DNA from: Sva-07 sp963728195
GTDB taxonomy: Bacteria > Actinomycetota > Acidimicrobiia > Acidimicrobiales > Ilumatobacteraceae
Assembly: GCA_963728195.1 (NCBI GenBank)
Contig: CAVSIX010000007.1
Span: 1 to 64,000 of the forward strand
Reading direction: 5' to 3'
DNA: 64,000 bases
The notes under the pieces were generated by a model. The model ran no database searches. It saw nothing but the letters and a program-made list of their open reading frames with translations, and was not told the origin of the DNA. A program made the translations under genes and the position numbers. Shown piece after piece: positions 1-8,612 of this stretch (position 1 is the stretch's first letter; every line of letters begins with the position of its first letter).

Positions 1-999
1 AAGGAACGCTCGAGCGCTCCCGACGACCGCACGAATACTGTTGGGGTCGGTGATCACGGCGATGAAGAGCACCAGCCCGATGATGATGTTCTGGACGTCG
101 GACTCGACGCCGTTGAACGTCATTCCGACCTGCAAGATGGCGAGCGATGCGGCGCCGAGCAGCGTTCCGAGCACCGAGCCCCGACCACCGGTGAGGAGGA
201 TGCCGCCGACGATGGCGGCCGCGAAGCTGGTGAGCAACGCGTTCCCACCTGCAGTCGGATCGGCCGCCGTGAGCTGGAGGGTGACGATGATGCCGGCGGC
301 GGCTGCGACGAACCCGGAAATCATGAAGCCGGTGAACACCCGCCGACGCACAGGGACACCCGCGTCGCGGGCCGCCTCCCGGTTGCCACCCACCGCGTAG
401 AACTCCCGCCCGACACGGACGCGAGTGAGGAAGATGTGCATGGCGATGAACGCCAGGATGAAGATGAGCACCCGAGGCGTGAACTCGCCGATGAGCGGCT
501 TGCCGAAGTCGAGTGCGAAGTCCTTGCTCGCCATCACGACCGGCTCCTCGTCGGAGATGACGAACGCCATCCCTCGCAGGAAGAACAGCATCCCGAGCGT
601 GGCGATGAAGGAGTTGATGCCCACCACCACCACGAAGAAGGCGTTGACGGCGCCGATGAGGAGACCGACGGCGAGAGCGACGACGATCCCGAGTGCGACA
701 TTGTCGAAGCTCGCCATCACCACGCCCGACACCGCCAAGATGCTGGCGATGCTGAGGTCGAGTTCGCCCATCAGGATCACCGCGGTCAGTCCGACGGCGG
801 TCAGTCCGATCAGAGCGAGCCGCCCGAGCGTCACCTCGTAGGCGGTGAACACGGTCGACTCCCAGATCCAGGCCCAGATCAGCACCACGATGAGCAGGAT
901 GACGGCGCGGCCCTCGGTCCGCCGAGCGAACGTCGTCGTGAGCCGACCGATCAGGTCCTGCTTGTCGTGGCCGAGGTCGAGGCTTGCGGTCTGCGTCAT
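1..999 (-). CDS. Ribose-type ABC transporter permease (partial, runs off left edge)
   Basis: Second permease of a carbohydrate ABC importer of the RbsC/BPD_transp_2 family. It forms the membrane channel for a sugar delivered by a periplasmic-type binding protein. The 333 codons in the window start at ATG 999 (MTQTASLDLG...) and stay open to base 1, so the C-terminus lies outside. Several hydrophobic helices are visible, with the family-typical stretches GLTAVILMGELDLS and AAAIVGGILLTGGRGSVLGT. Its start overlaps the stop of the upstream permease in an ATGA (996-999), so the two are translationally coupled. A substrate-binding protein gene would be expected further downstream, outside the window. 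Confidence 0.9.
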   Translation of the reverse strand, partial: MTQTASLDLGHDKQDLIGRLTTTFARRTEGRAVILLIVVLIWAWIWESTVFTAYEVTLGRLALIGLTAVGLTAVILMGELDLSIASILAVSGVVMASFDNVALGIVVALAVGLLIGAVNAFFVVVVGINSFIATLGMLFFLRGMAFVISDEEPVVMASKDFALDFGKPLIGEFTPRVLIFILAFIAMHIFLTRVRVGREFYAVGGNREAARDAGVPVRRRVFTGFMISGFVAAAAGIIVTLQLTAADPTAGGNALLTSFAAAIVGGILLTGGRGSVLGTLLGAASLAILQVGMTFNGVESDVQNIIIGLVLFIAVITDPNSIRAVVGSARAFL

Positions 1000-2015
1000 G
1001 AGCTGCCCACCCTTCGAGCGAGGGCGTCGACCGACACGGCGAGCACGATCAGGGCGCCGATCGCCATCTGCTGGTAGCCGAAGCCGTATCCGGACAACAC
1101 CATGATGTTGGTGAGCGCACTCACGAACACGACGCCGAGCAGGGTGCGAAGCACGCTGCCCTTGCCGCCGAACACGCTGGTGCCGCCCACGATGATGGCG
1201 GCCAGCGCCTCGAAGTCGAAGCCGTCGGACATCGACGAGACCGCAGTGTTGGAGAAGGCCGCCAGCACCCAACCACCGAGCAGGGCGCCGAGCGCGGACA
1301 CCGTGAAGGCGCCGATCACGACGAGCGGCGTGTTGACACCGGCCAGGCGCGTCGCTTGCCGGTTGGAGCCGAAGGACTTGACCAGGAATCCGAACGTCGT
1401 TCTGGTCAACACGAAGTGCATCGCCAGTGTGACCACGATGAGCACGAGCATTGCGAGCGGGAACGGGCCGATCTCGGTCTTGCCGAACGAGGCGATGACG
1501 CCGTCGGGGTCACCGAAATAGATGCTGCCGCCACTCGCCCACCGCAGGAGACCGAGTCCGATGAAGGTGGTCGAGAGGGTGACGATCACCGCATTGGCGC
1601 GGAAGACGCCCACGGCGACGCCGTTGACGACGCCGTACACGATCGCCACCAGCAAGCCCAGGGCCATGCCGAGCAGCATGTTGTTGGAGTTGCTGACGGC
1701 GATCAGCAACACCGCCGAGGTCGCCACCTGGGCCACCACGGAGAGATCGAGATAATTGGCGCTGATCACCACGAACGTCATGCCGACGGCCACGATCCCG
1801 ATCGGGGCGGCCCGGTTGAACACATCGGTGATGTTGTCGACGCTGGCGAACCCGTCGATGAAGATGCCGGCGAAGACCAGCAACAACGCCGTGAAGACGA
1901 AGACCCCTTGCTCGGACATCCAGACGAGGACGTTGAAGTCCTGTTGCTCGACGCCCACTTCGCGGTGGGTCGGTTCGGGTGTCTCGCCCGGCTTGACGGT
2001 GAGCTCGGCGGTCAT
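996..2015 (-). CDS. Ribose-type ABC transporter permease
   Basis: Inner-membrane permease of the RbsC/AraH family, 339 residues, about ten hydrophobic segments. Family motifs seen include AVGMTFVVISANYLDLS near residue 80 and AAIIVGGTSVFGGKGS near residue 270. The frame is open upstream to 2291, but that extension is arginine-rich noise lying over the ATPase gene. The ATG at 2015 (MTAELTVKPG) overlaps the ATPase stop in an ATGA and is the sensible start. With the following permease it would form a heterodimeric channel energised by the ATPase encoded just upstream. Substrate unknown; the neighbouring catabolic genes suggest a sugar, sugar acid or polyol. Confidence 0.9.
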   Translation of the reverse strand: MTAELTVKPGETPEPTHREVGVEQQDFNVLVWMSEQGVFVFTALLLVFAGIFIDGFASVDNITDVFNRAAPIGIVAVGMTFVVISANYLDLSVVAQVATSAVLLIAVSNSNNMLLGMALGLLVAIVYGVVNGVAVGVFRANAVIVTLSTTFIGLGLLRWASGGSIYFGDPDGVIASFGKTEIGPFPLAMLVLIVVTLAMHFVLTRTTFGFLVKSFGSNRQATRLAGVNTPLVVIGAFTVSALGALLGGWVLAAFSNTAVSSMSDGFDFEALAAIIVGGTSVFGGKGSVLRTLLGVVFVSALTNIMVLSGYGFGYQQMAIGALIVLAVSVDALARRVGSS

Positions 2016-3562
2016 GCCGCACTCCCCGACGCTTCGCCGGAGGCGAGCGACATCACCGACTGCTCGTCGGCCTCGGCTCCCGACAACGTGCCGACGATGC
2101 GGCCGTCGCGGACGACGTGGATCACGTCGGACAGCTCGAGCAGCTCGGGGAGGTCGGAACTCACCACCAGCACGGCGGCGCCGTTGGCCGCCAACTGCTT
2201 GACGAGCCGGTGGATCTCGACCTTCGCGCCGACGTCGACGCCACGGGTGGGCTCGTCGAGGATGATCAGGTCGGGCTCCCGACCGAGCCACTTGGCCAGG
2301 ACGACCTTCTGCTGGTTGCCGCCGCTGAAGTCGCCTGCCGCACGCCCGATCTCCGGCGGCCGGAGCCCGACTTCGTCGGCGAGGCGCTTCGCGAACTCGG
2401 CGATCTGCCCGAAGCGCAGGACTCCGTTCTGCGACAGGCGTCCGCGGTTCGGGAGCGCGATGTTGTCCGACACGGTCATCGTCAGCGCCAGCCCGTCGGT
2501 GCGTCGCTCCTCCGGGATGTAGGCGACGCCACTCGCGATCGCCGACTGGTAGCTGGTGATCCGCCGGACCGACCCGTTGACCGCGACCGTCACGTCGCCG
2601 GCCGACCTGATGTCGGCGCCGATCATCGCCCGCACGAGTTCGGTCCGACCAGCGCCCACGAGGCCGCCCAGGCCGACGATCTCGCCGGCTCGCACCGTGA
2701 GGTCGATGCCGTTCACGCCGGCGGCCCGGATACCAGAGGCGCTCAGCACCACCTCGCCCGGGGCCGCAGGCTCACGATGGCTCTCCAGGTCGTGTTCGAG
2801 GTCGCGCCCGACCATCTTGCTGACCAGCTCGTTGGGGAGGATCTCGGCGATGTCGACGGTCTCGACGTGCTTGCCGTCGCGAAGAACGGTGACACGGTCG
2901 CAGATCCGGAAGATCTCAGGGATGCGGTGCGAGATGTAGATGATGGCCAACCCCCGTTCGGCCAGCCGCTGGAGCATGTCGAGGAGGTAGGTGGTCTCGG
3001 CGGGCGTGAGGGTGGCGGTCGGCTCGTCGAGGATCAGGATCCGTGGCTTGCGGGCGACCGCCCGCGCGATCTCGACGAACTGGCGGAGCGCCACCGACAA
3101 CCGGGCGATCGGCTCGTCGAGGTCGACCGAGACGTTGATCTCGGCGAGCGCCTCAGCCGCGACGCGTCGCTGCTCGCGCCGGTTGATGAAGCCGGCTCGC
3201 GTCGGCGTGAACCCGAGGTTGATGTTCTCGGCGACTGTCATCTCGGGGACGAGGCTCAGCTCCTGGTGAACGAGTGAGACGCCCGCCTCGAGCGCGGACT
3301 GGGCGCTGCCGGCCTCGAGTCGCTGACCGTCGACCAGCACCGAACCTTCGTCGGGCCGGAGGATCCCGGCGAGCACCCGCATCAGCGTGGACTTGCCGGC
3401 ACCGTTCTCGCCGACGAGCCCATGGATCTCGCCGGGTGGCACGGCGAGGCTCACACCGTCGACGGCGACCACCCCTCCGAATCGCTTGCGGATGTCGTGC
3501 GCCTCGAGAATCGCTGCGCCACTCGTGCGCCGCTCCTGTTGCCTCGTGAGTTCTGCACCCAT
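2012..3562 (-). CDS. Sugar ABC transporter ATP-binding protein (RbsA/MglA-type, two ABC domains)
   Basis: Energises import through the two downstream permeases. The 516 residues hold two ABC domains. Domain 1 has a canonical Walker A (GENGAGKST, residues 51-59) and Walker B (ILILDEPTATL), but a weak signature (LSVALRQ). Domain 2 has the degenerate P-loop usual in RbsA/MglA/XylG (GLVGAGRTE), a full signature (SGGNQQKV) and Walker B (LIILDEPTRGVD). The frame opens 37 codons earlier, but the ATG at 3562 has a G-rich ribosome-binding site just upstream. It is the first gene of the minus-strand operon and is read from a promoter at 3611-3639 overlapped by a LacI-type palindrome. Confidence 0.93.
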   Translation of the reverse strand: MGAELTRQQERRTSGAAILEAHDIRKRFGGVVAVDGVSLAVPPGEIHGLVGENGAGKSTLMRVLAGILRPDEGSVLVDGQRLEAGSAQSALEAGVSLVHQELSLVPEMTVAENINLGFTPTRAGFINRREQRRVAAEALAEINVSVDLDEPIARLSVALRQFVEIARAVARKPRILILDEPTATLTPAETTYLLDMLQRLAERGLAIIYISHRIPEIFRICDRVTVLRDGKHVETVDIAEILPNELVSKMVGRDLEHDLESHREPAAPGEVVLSASGIRAAGVNGIDLTVRAGEIVGLGGLVGAGRTELVRAMIGADIRSAGDVTVAVNGSVRRITSYQSAIASGVAYIPEERRTDGLALTMTVSDNIALPNRGRLSQNGVLRFGQIAEFAKRLADEVGLRPPEIGRAAGDFSGGNQQKVVLAKWLGREPDLIILDEPTRGVDVGAKVEIHRLVKQLAANGAAVLVVSSDLPELLELSDVIHVVRDGRIVGTLSGAEADEQSVMSLASGEASGSAA

Positions 3563-3610
3563 CTCGCTTGACCCCCATTTCGGGCTCCACGAGCCCTCGA
3601 CGTGACAGAA

Positions 3611-3639
3611 ATCGTAGACCGTTCTGCAATCGATTGCAA
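3611..3639 (-). promoter_or_regulatory. Promoter of the ABC importer operon overlapped by a LacI-type operator
   Basis: On the minus strand a -35 TTGCAA (3639-3634) is followed after exactly 17 bases by a -10 TACGAT (3616-3611). The -35 lies inside the perfect palindrome TGCAATCGATTGCA (3625-3638), which has the central CG typical of LacI/GalR-family operators. A bound repressor would occlude polymerase. The 3590-3740 interval is arranged almost as a mirror image of itself around the two divergent promoters. Confidence 0.65.
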
Positions 3640-3708
3640 GCGCAAGCCGCAATTTGCCGGCCGAGCCGATCAAATGCCTGTGTAGATGGGGCTTTCGGTG
3701 AGATGCGC

Positions 3709-3737
3709 TTGCAATCGTTTGCAGAGTTGTCTACGGT
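3709..3737 (+). promoter_or_regulatory. Promoter of the catabolic operon overlapped by a LacI-type operator
   Basis: -35 TTGCAA (3709-3714), 17-base spacer, -10 TACGGT (3732-3737), with a near-palindrome TGCAATCGTTTGCA (3710-3723) over the -35. The same layout occurs on the opposite strand 85 bases away, so one LacI-family regulator probably controls importer and enzymes together. No regulator gene is in the window; it could lie beyond the left edge. Confidence 0.65.
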
Positions 3738-3802
3738 TCTGGACAGTGCGGTCGGCCCAAGCGCTGGCCGGCAGCGTTCGACGACCGGAGGAGAGTGCCG
3801 AC

Positions 3803-5053
3803 ATGGCAGAGTTCGCGATTGCGGTCACCCCGTCACCGGGTGGCATGGCTGTCGATTTCGAGGAGCGGGTCAACTTCCCCCGATTGCGCGAGTACCGCCT
3901 CGCGCGGGTTCGAGCTGCGCTCGACGCCTCACCGGCGGGCGCCCTGCTGTGCTTCGACACCAACAACATCCGCTACACCACGAGCACCCAGATCGGCGAG
4001 TGGGCCCGCGACAAGATGACGCGCTACTCACTGCTCGCCCGCGAGGGCGATCCGATGGTGTGGGACTTCGGATCCGCCGCTGCACACCACCGCCTCTATG
4101 CGCCCTGGCTGAAGCCGGAGAACTGCCGGGCCGGCCTCAACGGCCTGCGCGGCGCGATCCCGCCCGACAACGAGCTGTTCAAGCGGACAGCGAGTGAGAT
4201 CGCCATGTTGCTGCGCGCGCAGGGCGTCGCTGACATGCCCCTCGGTGTCGACATCGTCGAGCCGCCGATGATGTTCGCCCTCCAGGACGAGGGCATCACC
4301 GTGATCGACGGCCAACAGATCATGCTCGACGCCCGCGAGATCAAGTCGCCCGACGAGATCATGTTGCTCACCACGGCCTGCGCCATGGTCGACGGGGCCT
4401 ACCAGCTGATCTCCGAGGTGCTGAAGCCCGGGATCCGCGAGAACGAGATCGTCGCACTGGTGAACCAGAAGCTGTACGAGCTCGGCTCCGACGACGTCGA
4501 GGCGATCAACGCGGTGTCGGGCGAACGGTGCAGCCCGCACCCACACAACTTCTCCGACCGCATCCTGCGTCCGGGCGACCAGGCGTTCTTCGACATCATC
4601 CAGTCCTTCAACGGCTACCGCACCTGCTACTACCGCACGCTCAACGTGGGCCGGGCGACGTCGTCCCAACACGACGCCTACACCAAGGCGCGTGAGTGGA
4701 TCGACGCCGCGATCGACATGATCAAGCCGGGCGTGAGCACCGCTGAGGTCGCCGCCGGCTTCCCCGCCTGCACCGAGTTCGGTTTCGCGAACGAGTTCGA
4801 GGCATTCGGACTGCAGTTCGGCCACGGCCTCGGCCTCGGCTTGCACGAGCGTCCGATCATCAGCCGTGTCAACTCCCTCGACCATCCGATGGAGATCAAG
4901 GAGAACATGGTCTTCGCCCTCGAGACGTACTGCCCGGCGAGCGACGGTGTCTCCGCCGCCCGTATCGAGGAGGAGGTCGTCGTGACCGCCGACGGCTGCG
5001 ACGTCATCACCCTCTTCCCGGCGGAGGAACTCTTCGTCGCCAACCAGTACTGA
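3803..5053 (+). CDS. M24/creatinase-fold (pita-bread) hydrolase with altered metal site
   Basis: 416 residues in two parts: an N-terminal creatinase-type domain (about 20-175) and a C-terminal pita-bread domain (about 185-400). A strong ribosome-binding site (GGAGGAGAG, 3787-3795) selects the ATG at 3803. Aligning by eye to the M24 dinuclear metal site gives Asp264, Cys275 in place of the second Asp (GYRTCYYRT where peptidases have GYxxDxTRT), His341 (GHGLGLGLHERP), Glu374 and Glu389. Loss of one bridging Asp argues against an ordinary Xaa-Pro aminopeptidase. M24-fold enzymes with non-peptidase chemistry include creatinase, DMSP lyase DddP and ectoine hydrolase DoeA/EutD. First gene of the divergent catabolic operon, so probably acts on the imported compound or an intermediate. 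Exact substrate unknown. Confidence 0.8.
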   Translation: MAEFAIAVTPSPGGMAVDFEERVNFPRLREYRLARVRAALDASPAGALLCFDTNNIRYTTSTQIGEWARDKMTRYSLLAREGDPMVWDFGSAAAHHRLYAPWLKPENCRAGLNGLRGAIPPDNELFKRTASEIAMLLRAQGVADMPLGVDIVEPPMMFALQDEGITVIDGQQIMLDAREIKSPDEIMLLTTACAMVDGAYQLISEVLKPGIRENEIVALVNQKLYELGSDDVEAINAVSGERCSPHPHNFSDRILRPGDQAFFDIIQSFNGYRTCYYRTLNVGRATSSQHDAYTKAREWIDAAIDMIKPGVSTAEVAAGFPACTEFGFANEFEAFGLQFGHGLGLGLHERPIISRVNSLDHPMEIKENMVFALETYCPASDGVSAARIEEEVVVTADGCDVITLFPAEELFVANQY

Positions 5054-5061
5054 GCGCTGCC

Positions 5062-6126
5062 ATGACGACGATGCCCTCCTACGAGGAATACGGGAACCAC
5101 ACACCGGTCCTTCCGCAACCGCTGAACGAGACGAACGCCGGCCTCGCCATCGCACCGGAGATCCGGATGCGGATGTACGAGATCCAGCAGCAGGTGCGCC
5201 TGTTCGAGAAGCGCGCCTACGACTTGTTCCTCAAGGGGCTGGTCAAGGGCACGAGCCACCTGTCGCTCGGCCAGGAGGCCATCGCCGCCGGCTTCGGTGC
5301 GGCGATGCGACGCGACGACTGGACGTTCGCCACCTACCGCGGCCACGCCCACACGATCGCACGGGGGGTGCCGCTGACCCCGATCATGGCCGAACTGTTG
5401 GGGCGCGCGAACGGCCTGATGGGCGGCAAGGGCGGCTCCATGCACCTGACCAGCGTCGAACACGGCGTGATGGGCAGCTACGCCATCATCGGCGCCCATC
5501 TGTGTGTGGCCAATGGGGCTGCGTGGACGTCACAGTTCCACGACACGGGCCAGGTCGCCGTCGCCTTCTTCGGCGACGGCACCACCAACATCGGCGCCTT
5601 CCACGAGGCGGTGAACTTCGCCAAGGTCTGGAACCTCCCGACCGTCTTCGTGTGCGAGAACAACCTGTACATGGAGTACACCTCGATCGGCGACGTCGTG
5701 CCGGTCGAGCATCCGGCCGCCGACCGCGCCGTCGCCTACGGCCTCGAGTCGATCGTCGTCGACGGCAACGACGCCGATGCGGTGTACGTCGCAGCTCGGG
5801 CGGCGCTCGACAACGCACGCGCCGGTCAGGGGCCGTCACTGATCGAGGCGCAGACGTATCGCCATCACGGCCACAGCCGCGCCGATCCGGGGACGTACCG
5901 CCCCAAGGAGGAGATCGACGCCTGGCTCGCACGCGACCCGATCCCGATGTACCACCAGCGGCTGCTGCAGCTGGGCTTCGGCGAGGAGCAGCTCACCTCG
6001 ATCTCACAGGAGGTCGCAGCAGCCGTGCAGACCGCCACCGACGAAGCGACCGGCGGCGCACTGCCCGACCTCGCCGCGATCTACACCGACGTCTGGGCCG
6101 ATGGAGGTTGGACATGGCGGAACTGA
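5062..6126 (+). CDS. Thiamine-pyrophosphate dehydrogenase E1 component, alpha subunit
   Basis: Alpha subunit of a 2-oxo-acid or acetoin dehydrogenase-type E1 (PDHA/AcoA family), 354 residues. The thiamine diphosphate motif is clear: GDG at 171-173 through the ENN at 199-201. The family-typical GGKGGSMHL (121-129) and the HHGHSRADP phosphorylation-loop-like segment near the C-terminus are also present. With the next gene it should form an alpha2beta2 enzyme that decarboxylates a 2-oxo acid or cleaves an acyloin. No E2 or E3 gene is in this operon, so either these are supplied from elsewhere or the enzyme has another acceptor. It follows the M24 gene by 8 bases and overlaps the beta gene by 13 bases. 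Confidence 0.9.
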   Translation: MTTMPSYEEYGNHTPVLPQPLNETNAGLAIAPEIRMRMYEIQQQVRLFEKRAYDLFLKGLVKGTSHLSLGQEAIAAGFGAAMRRDDWTFATYRGHAHTIARGVPLTPIMAELLGRANGLMGGKGGSMHLTSVEHGVMGSYAIIGAHLCVANGAAWTSQFHDTGQVAVAFFGDGTTNIGAFHEAVNFAKVWNLPTVFVCENNLYMEYTSIGDVVPVEHPAADRAVAYGLESIVVDGNDADAVYVAARAALDNARAGQGPSLIEAQTYRHHGHSRADPGTYRPKEEIDAWLARDPIPMYHQRLLQLGFGEEQLTSISQEVAAAVQTATDEATGGALPDLAAIYTDVWADGGWTWRN

Positions 6127-7097
6127 CGTATCGAGACGCGATCGGCCTCGGCATCGCCCAGGAACTCGCCCACGACCCCAACGTCGTGTTCCTCGGCGAG
6201 GACGTGGCGGGTGCCGGAGGCGTGTTCAAGGCGACGCCGGGACTGCTCGAGAAGTTCGGACCCAAGCGCGTGCGTGACGCACCGATCTCCGAGCAGGCCA
6301 TCCTGGGTGCTGCGATGGGTGCCGCCATGACCGGCCTGCGACCGATCGCCGAGATCATGTTCAGCGACTTCCTGGCGGTCTGTTGGGACATCGTCGCCAA
6401 CGAGATCGCGAAGAGCCGCTACATGACCAATGGTCAGATGTCGTTCCCACTCGTCATCCGCACCGCCAACGGCGGCGGTTCACGCTTCGGGGCGCAGCAC
6501 TCCCAGAGCGTCGAGAACTGGGCGATGATGATCCCGGGGATCAAGGTCGTCGCACCGTCGACTGCCGTCGACGCGATCGGCCTGCTCGCGGCCGCAGTCC
6601 GCGACCCCGATCCGGTCCTCTTCTTCGAGCACAAGTCGATCTATCCGATGAAGTTCGAGGTCCCCGACGGCCCCGGCGACATCGTCGACGAACTCGGCAC
6701 CGCCAAGATCGTTCGAGAAGGCACCGACATCACGATCGTCGCGCTCGCGCTGATGGTCCCACGCGCGCTCGAGGCCGCCGAGAAGCTCGCCGCCGAGGGC
6801 ATCGACGCCGAGGTCATCGACGTGCGCTCACTCGTCCCGCTCGACACCGACTGCATCCTGAAGTCGGTGACCAAGACGAGTCGCTTGTACACGGTGGAGG
6901 AGAATCCTCGGCTGTGCGGATGGGGCGCCGAGATCGCCTCCATCGTCGCCGACGAAGCATTCTGGAATCTCGACGGACCGATCGTCCGCATCACCACACC
7001 ACACGTGCCGCTCCCATCGGCAGCGAACCTCGAGGATGCGACCATTCCGTCGGTCGAGCACATCACCGACGTCGTCAGGAAGTCGGTCAACTCATGA
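6114..7097 (+). CDS. Thiamine-pyrophosphate dehydrogenase E1 component, beta subunit
   Basis: 327-residue transketolase-like beta subunit (PDHB/AcoB/BkdB type). It begins MAELTYRDAIGLG and contains the conserved GEDVAGAGGVFKAT, the glutamate of DAPISEQAILGAAMGAA that activates the thiamine ring, and the C-terminal transketolase domain (VIDVRSLVPLDTD). The ATG at 6114 lies within the last codons of the alpha gene and the stop overlaps the next start in an ATGA (7094-7097), so the chain of genes is tightly coupled. It partners the alpha subunit encoded immediately upstream. Confidence 0.92.
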   Translation: MAELTYRDAIGLGIAQELAHDPNVVFLGEDVAGAGGVFKATPGLLEKFGPKRVRDAPISEQAILGAAMGAAMTGLRPIAEIMFSDFLAVCWDIVANEIAKSRYMTNGQMSFPLVIRTANGGGSRFGAQHSQSVENWAMMIPGIKVVAPSTAVDAIGLLAAAVRDPDPVLFFEHKSIYPMKFEVPDGPGDIVDELGTAKIVREGTDITIVALALMVPRALEAAEKLAAEGIDAEVIDVRSLVPLDTDCILKSVTKTSRLYTVEENPRLCGWGAEIASIVADEAFWNLDGPIVRITTPHVPLPSAANLEDATIPSVEHITDVVRKSVNS

Positions 7098-8581
7098 CCA
7101 CGACGAACACCACGACCGACACCGCGATCCGGGGCGACGGCGTCGTCGACACCGCCATGACAGACCTCTACCTGGACGGCACGTGGCGGTCGGCATCCGA
7201 CGGCGCCCGCTTCGACGTCCACGATCCTGCGACAGGCGAGACGATTGCGTCGGTCGCCGCGGCGACGGTCGAGGACGGCCTTGCTGCGGTGGAGGCGGCT
7301 CATCGCGCGTTGCCGGCGTGGGCCGACACCGCCCCACGCCAGCGTGCCGAGATCCTCCGACGGGCGTTCGAGCTCATGACCGAGCGCAAGGCAGAGATCG
7401 CCGAGCTGATCGTGCGCGAGAACGGCAAGTCGTTCTCCGACGCCCTCGGCGAGACCGCATACGCCGCCGAGTTCTTCCGCTGGTTCGCCGAAGAGGCGGT
7501 CCGTTCGCTGGGCAGCGTCAGCACGGCGCCCGGTGGCGACAAGAAGATCCTCGTACTGCACCAACCGGTCGGCGTGGCGGTGCTCGTCACCCCGTGGAAC
7601 TTTCCGGCCGCCATGGCGACACGCAAAATCGCCCCGGCGCTCGCAGCGGGTTGCACCGTGGTGCTGAAGCCGGCGTCCGAAACCCCCCTGACCGCCCTGC
7701 TGGTCGCACAGATTCTCGAGGACGCCGGCGTCCCGCCGGGCGTCGTCAACGTCGTGCCGTCGGAGCGGGCGGGAGCGATCGTGAGCGCGATGCTCCACGA
7801 TCCTCGCGTGCGCAAGCTCTCGTTCACCGGGTCCACCGAGGTGGGCAGGATCCTGTTGCGCGAGGCCGCCGACAACGTGGTCAACGCGTCGATGGAGCTC
7901 GGCGGGAATGCGCCGTTCCTCGTCTTCGACGACGCCGACCTCGATGCGGCGATCGACGGCGCGATGGTCGCCAAGATGCGCAACGGCGGCGAGGCGTGCA
8001 CGGCGGCGAACCGCTTCTACGTGCAGCGCGGCGTCGCCGAGGCGTTCACCGCCCGCCTCGTCGAGCGCATGGAGGCGCTGCAGATCGGCGGCGGCATGGA
8101 GCCCGGCGCCGAACTCGGTCCACTCGTCAGCGACAAGGCACTGAACGACGTGAGGACACTGGTCGACGAGGCTGTCAGCGCCGGCGCCACCACCATGACC
8201 GGCGGCACCCCGCTCGAGGGGCCGGGCCACTTCTACCCTGCCACCGTGCTCACCGACGTCGCTGCGGGGTCCGCCATCCTGCGCCACGAGATCTTCGGGC
8301 CCGTGGCACCTGTCGTCGTGTTCGATGACGAGGACGAAGCGATCACGCTGGCCAACGACACCGAGTACGGACTGGTCGCGTACGTCTACACGAGCGATCT
8401 CGCAACCGGGCTGCGCGTCACCGAACGACTGGAAGCCGGGATGGTCGGGCTCAACCGCGGTCTCGTCTCGGACCCCGCTGCTCCGTTCGGGGGCGTGAAG
8501 CAGAGCGGCATCGGACGCGAAGGCGGACACGAAGGGATGCTGGACTACATCGAAGTCAAGTACGTCGCCACCAACTGGTGA
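7094..8581 (+). CDS. NAD(P)-dependent aldehyde dehydrogenase (succinate-semialdehyde dehydrogenase type)
   Basis: 495-residue ALDH-superfamily enzyme closest in motifs to GabD-type succinate-semialdehyde dehydrogenases. Catalytic residues are all present: Asn169 (TPWNFP), Lys192 (LKPASE), Glu268 (MELGGNAP) and nucleophile Cys302 (GGEACTAANR). The C-terminal GGVKQSGIGREGG is typical of the GabD group. The frame stays open far upstream over the beta-subunit gene; the ATG at 7094 overlapping the previous stop is the real start. In this operon it probably oxidises a semialdehyde or aldehyde intermediate to the acid. The substrate cannot be read from sequence alone. Confidence 0.9.
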   Translation: MTTTNTTTDTAIRGDGVVDTAMTDLYLDGTWRSASDGARFDVHDPATGETIASVAAATVEDGLAAVEAAHRALPAWADTAPRQRAEILRRAFELMTERKAEIAELIVRENGKSFSDALGETAYAAEFFRWFAEEAVRSLGSVSTAPGGDKKILVLHQPVGVAVLVTPWNFPAAMATRKIAPALAAGCTVVLKPASETPLTALLVAQILEDAGVPPGVVNVVPSERAGAIVSAMLHDPRVRKLSFTGSTEVGRILLREAADNVVNASMELGGNAPFLVFDDADLDAAIDGAMVAKMRNGGEACTAANRFYVQRGVAEAFTARLVERMEALQIGGGMEPGAELGPLVSDKALNDVRTLVDEAVSAGATTMTGGTPLEGPGHFYPATVLTDVAAGSAILRHEIFGPVAPVVVFDDEDEAITLANDTEYGLVAYVYTSDLATGLRVTERLEAGMVGLNRGLVSDPAAPFGGVKQSGIGREGGHEGMLDYIEVKYVATNW

Positions 8582-8612
8582 CGACACGCACGCAACATGG
8601 AGGGGAAACGGA

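Noticed and set aside
2016..2291. 92-residue N-terminal extension of the second permease
   Set aside because: Arg-rich noise overlapping the ATPase gene; the ATGA overlap at 2012-2015 marks the real start.
3803..5053. DMSP lyase DddP as a specific name for the M24 protein
   Set aside because: One of the metal-binding Asp residues shared by DddP and M24 peptidases is replaced by Cys, and the operon context is sugar-type uptake, so only a fold-level name is supportable.
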